54,329 bases of DNA from Fragilariopsis cylindrus CCMP1102 (taxonomy: Eukaryota; Bacillariophyta; Bacillariophyceae; Bacillariales; Bacillariaceae), in contig FMBT01000147.1 of NCBI GenBank assembly GCA_900095095.1, positions 1 through 54,329 of the forward strand. The letters run 5' to 3'. The notes beneath the pieces are model-generated. The model did not search any database and had not been told where the DNA came from. It saw only the letters and a list, made by a program, of their open reading frames with translations. How positions within the stretch are numbered: position 1 is the stretch's first letter; the number at the start of each line of letters is the position of its first letter. Shown here piece after piece: positions 35,777-47,100 of the stretch. Position numbers and translations under genes: made by a program.

Positions 35777-37134
35777 TATATTAATTGATGATGTCTAGTA
35801 ATTCCATTCGAAGGTGGGAGACTCGTACCTAAAGCTAATGTATGGGATGTAGCACGAAAGATTGTTGAAGAAATACAGCATATTTGGATCACATTATCTG
35901 CACCGACTGTACATGTATGGCTGCCTGCAGGTACTTTGGACTTGTAGAGACTAGTAGACATGACTTCCTTCACGATGCTAATGACTACGAAATGTATAGT
36001 AATTTATATTACACGAAGAATAACAGGTACTGATAATTACTACTTTCATTCCCTATTATTCTAGAATGTTACACCTATGCCAGATACACACTAAGTATCT
36101 TAAAAAACCTGTATGCCCTGTTCTTCAATATATCTTTATTTACTCAAGAATACTGTTTGAAAGATCTGCATATGAAATAAATGATCAACTATGATAGCAA
36201 CCTCCGAATCCCATTATTTAAAGGCGCTTGTACGAATCTGTTATTTCCAGCTACTATTACAATAAGAGATCTTAATTGTTATATACTGTTGTGTCCAGCA
36301 CTGATAGCAGTATTATACACTGTTTAGGACATCATATTCTCTTAACAAAGCTATTCTCTGCTTTAGTTTCATTCAAAGTGTGCATTATCTCATTTACGTC
36401 GTAATTATCATGTTTTATAGAGGATAAATATTGAAATATACTATTTTATGTTGACTGAGGCCATGTTTTCTCTTGGAGACAAAGATTACAGCAATAGCTT
36501 AATATAGTCTTCAGCGTAAGCGATTAGGTGACCATGAGTTATAGATATAGTGAGAAACCTTTTTCAATCATTAGCGCTCTAATATATATACATATTTAAG
36601 GCAATGATATTCAGTTCAAAATACTAGTAGACAAAGGAAGGGGAAAAAAAACAAATATATGGGGAATGATTTATTTGGTCCAGATTTCTGGGAAGGAGCT
36701 ACAAAAGAGAGAATACATAAATATTGATTAATGTCACTGATCATCTATATCTATTAAAAAGAGGTCCCATTGTCAATGTTTGTGTTTTTACTTCTTACAA
36801 AGCAAAAGCATTTTTAAATTTAATGTCTCATGTATTTGCTAATCTCGTCTGATCCACGTACGTCATAGCGGAAAGACGCATTGGCCACTTCGGCGCGTTG
36901 TTGTCACATCACAACCATTAATAATTTCCCCTACTAAATGCGCGCCCAAAAAAACTACATCAATGAATTCGAAGATCATTTAATTTATTTGCTTTCGACA
37001 AACAGCGCTACAGAAATCCTGATTTCAAATTTGCTACGGAAACTTTTATTCACTAGCTACACATAAGCTATCACTTGTGCAAAAATAAAGGTACGAATTG
37101 ATGAAGTGTCAAAGAACAAGATGATTGCCTCTCT
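35777..37134. other. Intergenic upstream of CPS
   Basis: AT-rich, no gene recognised. GTACGTCATAGCGG near 36858 includes an ACGTCA hexamer of the type described in diatom CO2/cAMP-responsive promoters, but one hexamer is weak evidence. Confidence 0.6.
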
Positions 37135-40100
37135 ATGAAAATCTTACTAGCACTTTTTATTTTGCTCACTCTGTTTGTCGAATCTTTTTCATTTGTGGTG
37201 GTCCCTCGTTTTTTCCAACAGAAAATTGCGAGACTTACAATGACGGCAGATACTATTATGGATTGCCTTGAAGCTCAGGTACGAATCACGAATATTCTTA
37301 TTTATTTACGACATTCTAACTCCAAACCACCCGTCATGAAATGAGATAGATTCACGTGACGCATTAGATACTCACATCTACAATCTTTCTTCTTTATTGC
37401 TCCGTAAAATACTCCTTGTGACAACCAACATAAAATAATTTACAACAACGAACCCCAATCGACCCGCACTCAATTCCGATCCCCGCCACAATTTATATGA
37501 TTATAAAAATAATTCATTGATATTCGACGTTTTTTTCTTTTTTAAATTATAATAGGGAGAAGAATCCTACCTTTATTTGGCCGATGGCTCCAACCCCATC
37601 GAAGCCCGATCCTTCGGTGCACCCGTTTCGGTCACTGGTGAAGTTGTTTTCAATACCGGTATGGTTGGCTATCCGGAAGCTTTGACCGATCCAAGTTATC
37701 GAGGTCAAATTCTAGTCCTGACCTATCCTTTAATTGGTAACTACGGTGTCCCTGATGATCCATCGAAGATGAATATGGTTACCCAAATTCTTTGAAAGTA
37801 AGCAAATTCACATTGCTGGCTTGGTCGTATCTAGCTATTCGTGGGAACATTCGCATTGGGCGGCACAGAAATCGTTAGCAAAGTGGTTGCAAGAAAATAA
37901 TATTCCTGGTGTATGTGGTGTTGATACCAGAGCATTGACTAAGAACTTGAGGGAACATGGTTCTATTTTGGGACGATTGGAGGTGGTAAGTATCTATTGC
38001 TGTCGTTACTAAATTTTTTTGTTCTCACTTCCTTGACGCCACGACGAATACTCATCGTAATTGCTGCCACAATCGCGAACATTTTTTTTAACTATGATCA
38101 TTATCACGATCGAATCCAGAAAACCAAGGGAAACGAAGCAGATTTCGGTCGTCCAAGCTCCCCAATTATGTTTGAGGATCCAAATATTCGGAACCTGTGG
38201 CTGAAGTCTCTACTAACGAAGTTGTTGTTTATGGGAAAGGAATTCACCAAAATCATTGCGTATGATTGCGGGATGAAATTCAACATCATTCGTTACCTTG
38301 TAGATACGCACAAAGTTGAACTAACCGTCGTTCCATTCAGCTACGATCTCGAGACAAACTCTGCTAACGTAGAATGGGAAGGTCTCTTTCTTTCCAATGG
38401 TCCTGGTGATCCGACCATGTGTTCTGAAACGATCAAATCCATCCAGTATGCTCTAGAGTTAAATCCACCGAGACCATTTTTGGGATTGTCTAGGTAGTCA
38501 ATTGCTGGCGTTGGCTGCAGGTGCTAAAACGTACAAAATGAAGTATGGTAATCGGGGTATGAATCAGCCTTGCATAGACTTGAGGACGGGTCGATGTTAT
38601 ATTACTCCGCAGAATCATGGGTTTGCTGTCGATGCAGATTCGCTCCCACCCTTGTGGAAACCCCTCTTTCTCAATGCTAATGACTTGACCAATGAAGGTA
38701 TCGTGCACACTACTAAACCCTTTTTTAGTGTGCAGTTCCATCCAGAGGCAAGTGGTGGACCTTGTGACACTGCGTTTCTATTTATAAGTTTGTGGGGGAA
38801 ACACGTGGCGAGTCACAGCCGTTAATCTTGCAAAATGGATTGAATTACCAACGAAAGACATACAAAAAGGTTCTACTTGTCGGCAGTGGTGGATTATCCA
38901 TTGGACAGGCCGGAGAATTCGACTATTCTGGTAGTCAATGTATCAAAGCCTTGAAGGAAGAAAATATTGAGGTGATTTTGATTAATCCGAATATTGCTAC
39001 AGTTCAAACCTCTCAAGACAAAGATGAAGGGAACCACATGGCAGATCGAGTGTACTTTCTTCCAATCCGTCCAAATGTCGTCATGGACATAATTCACAAA
39101 GAAAAGCCAGATGGTATCATTGTTAGTATGGGCGGTCAGACAGCATTAAATGTTGGAGTAGAGCTATGGAAAAGTGGTGAACTTCAAAAGGCTGGAGTAG
39201 AAATTTTAGGGACTCAAATTCCAGTCATTGAAGCTACCGAAGATCGAGAAATATTTAGTGAGAAATTGAAAGAAATTGGGGAAACCATCGCTCTATCCTA
39301 TAGTGCAACCAATATCGAAACGGCAATCGAGGCTGCCAACAAAATTGGCTATCCAGTTCTCATCCGTGCCGCTTATGCATTAGGTGGTTTGGGTTCGGGT
39401 TTTGCTGATAACGAAGCAGAGCTCAAGTCGTTGGCTGCTAAGGCATTCTCAACGTCAGATCAGATTCTTATTGATCAAGATTTGCGAGGCTGGAAAGAAT
39501 TGGAATATGAAGTTGTACGGGATAACAGTGACAATTGTATTACGGTTTGTAACATGGAGAATTTCGACCCACTGGGAATCCACACGGGAGATTCGATCGT
39601 AGTCTGTCCGTCTCAAACCTTGACAATCGAGAGTATTTCATGCTACGAAGAACCGCCCTTAAGGTTGTACGCCATCTAGGCATTGTTGGAGAATGTAATA
39701 TCCAGTATGCGCTTCATCCAGAAAGTGAACGCTATTGTATCATTGAGGTGAATGCTCGTCTATCTCGCTCGTCCGCCCTCGCGTCGAAAGCAACTGGTTA
39801 TCCTTTAGCATATGTTGCTACAAAGCTATCTCTAGGGAAGAATCTTGTATCGATTAAGAATTCGATCACGAAGACAACCACAGCATGCTTTGAACCAAGT
39901 CTTGATTACTGTGTCGTGAAAATGCCTCGATGGGATCTGAAGAAATTTAATCGTGTCAGCAACAAGTTGGGTTCTTCCATGCTAGTGTTGGGGAAGTAAT
40001 GGCTATTGGTCGTACTTTTGAGGAGGTAATCAAAAAGCCTGCAGAATGGTAAACCCCGGCCTGACCGGTCTTGATGGAGAGGATTCCAATATAGTTGACG

Positions 40101-42322
40101 AGTGTGACAACAAATCTTTAGAAGAAAAACTTCGTGTCCCAACCGACGAACGCCTATTTGCTGTGCAACTGGCACTCGAGCGAGGATGGTCCGTTGAAAG
40201 ATCTTCGACCTCACCAAGATTGATCCATGGTTTTTGTCGAAGCTTTCCAATATTGCAAACATGAGAAAAGCATGCAAACATGCTGGTACTCTTGATAACT
40301 TGTGAAGGAAAATCCAAGGCAACGGCTTCAAGCACTCAAAATGGCGGGCTTCAGTGATCGGCAGATTGCTAGGTATGTTGGTCTCCCTGCGACCCTCGAG
40401 GGCGAGCATAAAGTGAGATCGCTTAGAAAGAAGTATGGATTATTCCCGTTGTTAAGCAGATTGATACTCTTGCCGCTGAATTCCCCGCCCAGACAAATTA
40501 TCTATATATGACATATTCTGGCGATACGGACGATGTGGATACTATTGAAAGTGACGAAGAATTAACCCCGAGCTATCGTTCAAGTGTTCTTAATACAAGC
40601 ATATCTACCGACCTGGACACTCCTAGTTTCCAACGTCGAGCTCGCGCTCTTTCTAGTGGTAAAGCTGTGAAAAATCTGCTAACAGCCAAAGAACGTGGGG
40701 TAATTGTCCTCGGGTGTGGAGCGTACTGCATTGGATCCAGTGTCGAGTTTGATTGGTGTGCTGTCTCTTGTATCCGACAGCTACGTCGTGATGGGTTCAA
40801 GAGTATCGTTATCAATTACAACCCTGAGACTGTAAGTACCGATTACGACGAGTCGGATCGTTTGTACTTCGAGGAGCTTAGTCTAGAACGAGTGATGGAC
40901 ATTTACGAGCGTGAGAATCCTGTCGGAGTTGTCGTTTCTGTAGGAGGACAAATCCCCAACAATCTCGCTGGTCCTCTTCGAGATAGCGGCGCTAATATCC
41001 TCGGAACTGATGCAACTGATATTGAGCGAGCCGAAGATAGACATCAGTTTTCCCAGATGTTGGATAACATGAGTATTGGTCAACCCGAGTGGTCTGTACT
41101 CAATACGAAGGATGAGGCAATTGTGTTTGCCAACAAAGTTGGCTTCCCTGTTTTGGTTAGACCTAGTTTTGTTTTGTCTGGTGCTGCAATGCGGGTTGCC
41201 TCCTCAGAATCTGAACTCAGAAATTTTCTTGCGCTGGCCGAGGATGTTTCGGGTGACAAGCCTGTGGTTGTTACCAAGTTCGTCGAAGGTGCGAAGGAAA
41301 TTGAATTCGATGCGATTGCTAAAGGAGGGGAAATTTTGAACTATGCAATCGGAGAACATTTAGAAAATGCCGGTGTGCATAGTGGTGATGCCACCGTTGT
41401 TCTTCCTGCCCAGAAGCTTTATGTCAAGACTATCAAGCACGTTAAGCGTTACGCATCTTCCATCGCGAAGGCGTTGAGAATTACTGGTCCCTTCAACATT
41501 CAATTTATGGCAAAAGGAAACCAAGTACAAGTTATTGAATGTAATTTGCGAGCCAGTCGAACCTTCCCCTTTGTCAGCAAGACGTTAAATCACAACTTTA
41601 TTTCGCTAGCAACTCGAGCCATGACCGGCATGGATGTCGAGCCATACAAGTTTTCCTTGTTGGATATTGACTACGTCTGTGTGAAAGCTCCTATGTTCTC
41701 GTTTACTCGTCTCCGTGGTGCTGATCCTTCGCTTGGTGTGGAGATGGCCTCCACTGGTGAGGTTGCCTGCTTTGGACAAGACCAGAACGAAGCGTTTATG
41801 CAATCTCTGCTAGCAACAACTTTCCAGTTACCGACAAAGAACCACACTATCCTTTTGTCGATAGCAACAACGGAAAAACGACAAGAGTTGGCAGGATCTG
41901 TCGAAGCTCTTGTCAAGTTAAATAAATACAAACTCTATGGAACACCGGGAACGTGTAAGTACTACAAGGAGAAGCACAATATCGATCTCATATGTGTTAC
42001 CAAACCCGCGAACGAGGATGACGATGCTCCTGGAACAGCCTTGCATGAGATTAAAGAAGGTAATATTGACTTGGTCATCAATGTCAGCGATGGAACAGGC
42101 CGAAAGGATGAGCTTACCGCAGGATATTTGATTCGCCGCGCTTCGGTTGATTTTGGAACCAGCTTGATCACAAACGTAAAATGTGCCGTGGAATTGGTGA
42201 TCTGCCTAGAACGTGGCATGGATAAGAAGAATGCGTTTGTACCAAGACACATCGGTGAATTCTATAAGATTCCTTCTGTTGGGTGGACGGTGAAAGAGAA
42301 TACGCATCCATCGCTCCATTGA
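37135..42322 (+). CDS. Glutamine-dependent carbamoyl-phosphate synthase, fused small and large subunits
   Basis: Makes carbamoyl phosphate for pyrimidines or arginine. Exon 1 (37135-37278) encodes a leader ([20 protein letters not shown]) with Phe after a plausible cut, like diatom plastid presequences. Introns: 37279-37555 and 37986-38119, both phase 0. Order: CPS small domain ([20 protein letters not shown]), class I amidotransferase ([11 protein letters not shown], the LGSQLLAL nucleophile loop, FHPEASGGP), first synthetase half ([51 protein letters not shown]), oligomerisation region, second half ([17 protein letters not shown]) and a regulatory MGS-like end ([16 protein letters not shown]). 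No aspartate transcarbamoylase or dihydroorotase follows. The region 37785-40505 has at least eight one-base breaks, several compensated. The remaining third (from 40508) is intact. A Ser/Thr-rich insert of about 50 residues lies between the halves. Confidence 0.95.
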
Positions 42323-43021
42323 TTAAACTAATACGTAATTAAAAGAAAAAAATTATCTGAAACGCATAGACATGTTTCTACTGCTTAGATAAGTACAGTA
42401 GATATTATCAGCTACGATTCGAATCCATTAATTATTCTGGATACAATCAATTGTATAAATTATCACCCCTGCAATTATATGTGTTGTAAATGATGATGGA
42501 ATGGACAACTTAACATGCAAAGTGATTTCAAAGCTGACACCCTCTCAAATACTGTAGAAACCATAATAAAAAGAGAAGATAGAATTTATTAAAAAAAAAC
42601 AGAATGTAGCCTTAAAGAGATACGAGCCTACTACAGAGTCGACATTCAGTGTGTAATACTACTCATTTAAAAAAAATCATAGTGGACGGTCCGTTTTTCG
42701 GATCCTAAAGTAAAGTAGAAGGAAGAAATTCATTCCGGCACCATGTGATGAGTTGATCATTAACTAACTAATTTATTTATTTTATAATATTAGAATATAA
42801 AGTGACTAAACCAAACCAAACCAAACAGAATGTTAATGTATATTATTACTTGTATTTCGTACGTCAGATAAAACTATATTGTAGAATAAAAAACTCCAGC
42901 ATTAAATCGATCATCAACTATCCAACTAACTAACAACTAAATAACACACTATGCCCACGCGTGTGTGTAGTAATAGTGTAATATTGTCGTATCGTATATC
43001 GTACTCCAGAAATAGTTTTGT
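42323..43021. other. Intergenic between convergent genes
   Basis: AT-rich, with short repeats such as (CCAAA)n near 42810. No gene recognised. Confidence 0.65.
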
Positions 43022-43507
43022 TTATTTTCCTGCCTGGCTCAAAGAGGTGATTTCTGTCTTGGACATTTGAGTACCATCGACCCAAGCACTGGCCTTGTAA
43101 CTGAATTCACCCTGTGCCGAAAGTTTCGACTTCATTGGTTCCTTCAACGCCGATCGAACAGAACCGGCAGCTCTGTTCACGTACTACATACAAAAAATAA
43201 GATTTAAAAAAAAAACTTGTTGTGAGACTGAGTTTTTGGAATATTTTATTTTATTCAATGCCTTGGTGTTAAATGAAACGTTGGAATTTTTTCTCGACTT
43301 GACTCGTCAAACAAATAATGAATGAGCCTTATTTTCGCGATTGGAATGGGAATGGGAATAGCATAATGAATACAGTACACAACATCGTCGAAACGACCGT
43401 GGTCTAAATTGAATGGAAATATAAAAGCACAGGTAGGGTAGCACAATCCGTACCTGAAGGTAAGACATGCCGGCAATACGCCAGAAGTTTGTCGCTGGAG
43501 GAGTCAT
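43022..43507 (-). CDS. Mitochondrial ATP synthase epsilon subunit, two exons
   Basis: Small central-stalk subunit of F1-ATPase. Exon 1 (43507-43454) reads MTPPATNFWRIAGMSYLQ, matching the family start (FWR.AG.SY). The donor is CAG then GTACGG. Exon 2 (43183-43022) reads YVNRAAGSVRSALKEPMKSK, then FSYKASAWVDGTQ and a short polar end. Total 71 residues, the usual size for this subunit, and it reads without frame breaks. Not to be confused with bacterial or plastid epsilon, which is unrelated. No presequence is visible, as is common for this subunit. Confidence 0.9.
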
Positions 43508-44151
43508 ACTGATTATAATATAACGTTAGTAGAATGTAGTTGTTATATCGTAAACTAATGAGCGTTTGCTGTTGTTACTTGCTGTTACTGTTGTTGGTTG
43601 TTTATTCAGACTTGAGCAACAACCCATAAAATTGCGTTTGTGTGTGGTTGGCTGGCGGAGGTATGTTGACTAGTTCGACTTAATTCCCATTTGGGGGAAA
43701 GAAAAAGGGTGAATTTCATTACACGGATAGAAATATTTTCAAATTTTTCAATAAAATGTTGTCTTTTACTCTAAAATGTACACGGTACAAGACTGAGTCG
43801 TGAAACGCACAACAATCATTCATTTATTGATTCTTGATCTTAGTACGAAGTAGTACACATCATACTTACACACTCAAGAATACCTCTTGTGCTAAAATTT
43901 GACAGCAGTACAAGCATTCCATACTTTTCCAACCGCTACGTGAACATAATAATTGATTGTTACACCACATACAACAGTTAACAACAGTTAGCATGAATAT
44001 ACTCTTCTTGTGCTGAAGAAGTGACAACACCAAGCAAGGGTCAGCGTTCCAGCCAAGAATATATTATAAAAATAGTAAAAAATTACTCCTATAAAAGTGA
44101 AACAAACATTACAGAAACGTCATTTGGTCTAACGTCCACACATACACAAAC
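43508..44151. other. Intergenic, divergent promoter region
   Basis: Between the ATP synthase epsilon start (-) and the Roc-COR-protease start (+). No gene recognised. Confidence 0.65.
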
Positions 44152-47100
44152 ATGGAAACGGCAACTGCGACAGACACTCCACCTCCACCGGATGACAGTG
44201 TCAACAACAATGGGGGCAGTTCTAGTAGTAGTATTCTTCTCGTGGACGACAACAACGACGAGAACAATACGAATACTACGAACAATGCAGCAGCAATTGA
44301 AAATCCTACCACACCCGTCGCGTCGTCGAGAGCTATAATACACGACGGCAGCTCGATTGCTGCCGTAGTGATGACACCGGAAGCCGCAGCTTCTTTGTTA
44401 CCTGAAATGGCGATGACGAGGACGATGACGACAACCACCACTGCCTCCTCCTCCTCAAACGTAGCAGCAGCCACAGCCACGACGCCGATATTGCCAATAT
44501 TGCCACCACGTACTCCTTCTAGTGCTACTGCTGCTGTCGCCCCTACTTCTCCCAACAGAATTAGTGAGGACCATACTATATATCAACAACAGCAACAACA
44601 ACAACAACTACAATCTCCGATCCCTCCAGTGGCGCCCGCTGTTTTATTGGTACAAAGAGAGGGATCTGCACATTCCGCCACCAGTAGTAGGAATAATTCA
44701 ACAACCGTAACAGCGGTGGCAACACCGTATTCCTATCCGGTTGCCACGTTTGTCACGAATCTGGTACGCAGTGTCAGTGAAAATGTTCGAGCAGAAATAC
44801 GGGATCATATCCTACCATCGTCCAACAATAATTCTAATTATCCACAGGTCATACCACAACATACGACGACACATCCACAACAGTCACAATCACAATCACA
44901 ATCACAACATCTCGGCGAACTTTCCTCTCTACGACCCACTCTGAATGTCACTGCGACTGCCACGATGACGGCATCATCAGATGATAACAACAACAACAAC
45001 AACAACATCAATACTCTTACCAAACCCATTAGCAGCACCAACGATGACACTACGGTCCCAACAATTCCAGCGGTACAGTCGTCACGGATGGCGGCATCTA
45101 ATTTTGAAGACGACAATCAAGTCTGGAGTTTGATCGATGGTGAGTTAGTAGCTCTCCCGACGCAAGACGATTACGAAGACGATGGCGACGGCGACGACGA
45201 AGGAGAAGATTGCATTCAAGACGAATGTGACTTTATGCAACAACACGATCGCTACAACAAGCATTCTCGAGTGCAAAGAGGTGTTCGAAAAATCAAAAAG
45301 TGGAGAAATATTATCGGTGTAAGTAGGGCTGTTGGTGGTGGTGGCCAGAAAAAGAGGAATGGTAGGAGTAAGAAAACAACAAAAGGACCTAAACAACTAC
45401 GACCGGACGAAATTTCAAGTCGAGAGGACTCAAATAAATCACGGAACGCCAACAACACACACGATAATTATAATCACGAAATCAGCGATGACGACGATGG
45501 AGGTGATCGTGAAAGATTACAAAATACTGCCATTTCTAACGACGATGGATTCAGCATCATTGGAGCGACGACGGCGGCGGCGCATTATTCGCAGCCATCA
45601 TCACCGTCTCGTTCACAGCAAACGATGACGACGATGACGAACAATAACAACAGCAACAACATCAACGATACAGATGACAACTCAACAATAGCTTCTAACA
45701 GCAGATACAATTCAGAAGAATTCATGGCAGTAACGGGATCTATGAGATCGACGATGTCAGCACAAAGTAGCAATGATAAAGTTTTGAAAAAGAAAAAACA
45801 TCGTTTGCCCGGTTGGTTAATGCGGGGAGATTCTATCAGGTCTACTCGATCTAATATATCTACCACTTCTTCTTCGTCGTCATCGTCGTCGTTGATGCGG
45901 AAGAAAAGACAAAAACAAGCGCCGTCCTCATCATCGACAACAATATCAAAGAAGAAGAAGAATCATTCAGGATTACTAGGATCAGGAGTAGCACCTGGAA
46001 CTAATGAGGACGCTGCTGGCGCATCTAGCCCTTCGCGAGGCGCAACTTCTATGCCACCACTTACCGAAACTTCTCGGGAATTTTCCTATGGCTCGAATCA
46101 TCAGCCACTACAAACACCATCATCGTCATCTTTCATAGCTCAATCACCCCTCCATGCGCCTGCTGCTGCTATTGCTTCGTTGAACAGAGACGTACTTGCG
46201 ACGCATCCATCAGAACCACCTATGCTACCCGATCCACATTCCTTCCAGCCGACTACGTCGGTTGATGCTCATGCGAGTTTTGTTTGCCATGCCGATTCGC
46301 TTAGTACTATTGAGGCGGGTGTTCTGCCGGATTCGACGATCGCCGCCACAGAATATTACATTGAAGATCGTTTAGATGAATACGACAAGTACGACACGAA
46401 GGAAGCTAAATATTATGATCCTCTCCTCAAAGGCATGGCCCCACGAGACGCCGATTTCAAAGTTGACAAGCAGGAGGCACCGACCATCGATAATTTGTTG
46501 CAACAGGCAGGAGAATTCGCCAAAGACTTAGAGGTTCAACAAGATGATGACATGCCATTAATGGTACCGTCACCACCGATCAAATCGACTATGCAGAAGG
46601 GGAAATCAGATGGGGAATCTGTACCTTTGTCTATGGCTGGTCCGGGTGATACAATAGTTCACAACGACATACTTAAAATTGTTCTGATGGGCGACAATAC
46701 CGTCGATAAGAGCGGGTTGGGTCGATTGCTTCGCAAAAAATGCAAGTCAACCAAGAACCAAAATCAATCAAGATTAGGAGTCGATGTCCATTCTTGGTTG
46801 CCACCAAATCCGGGCAAAGTCAAGTTCACTATGTGGGAGGTACGGAACTCGAAAAGCGATGATCCATTTCTTCCTAATTTTGGTGCTCGTCCTGGGACGC
46901 AATCGCTGTTCTTTTCGGATCGATCATTATACTTGTTGGTATGGGATATGGGTGCAAATAATGAAAAAACCTTTCGTCCATCGACGAAAGGCGGTAAGTG
47001 TTATGAATCAGAAGACGAGGACGATTCCGACGACGATGAAGGTGAAGAAGAATATATGAATGCATTCCATTGCGAAGAAGCTGATCGCAAGGCTGATAGA

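Noticed and set aside
36850-36875. ACGTCA hexamer as a CO2/cAMP-responsive element before CPS
   Set aside because: A single six-base match is expected by chance at this length.
37785-40510. CPS as a pseudogene
   Set aside because: Conserved reading resumes after every break, some shifts cancel, and the last 600 codons are intact, which fits sequence error better.
44109-45116. Hydrophobic minus-strand ORFs opposite the ROCO N-terminus
   Set aside because: Reverse complements of CAA/AAC/GAC-rich low-complexity coding sequence.
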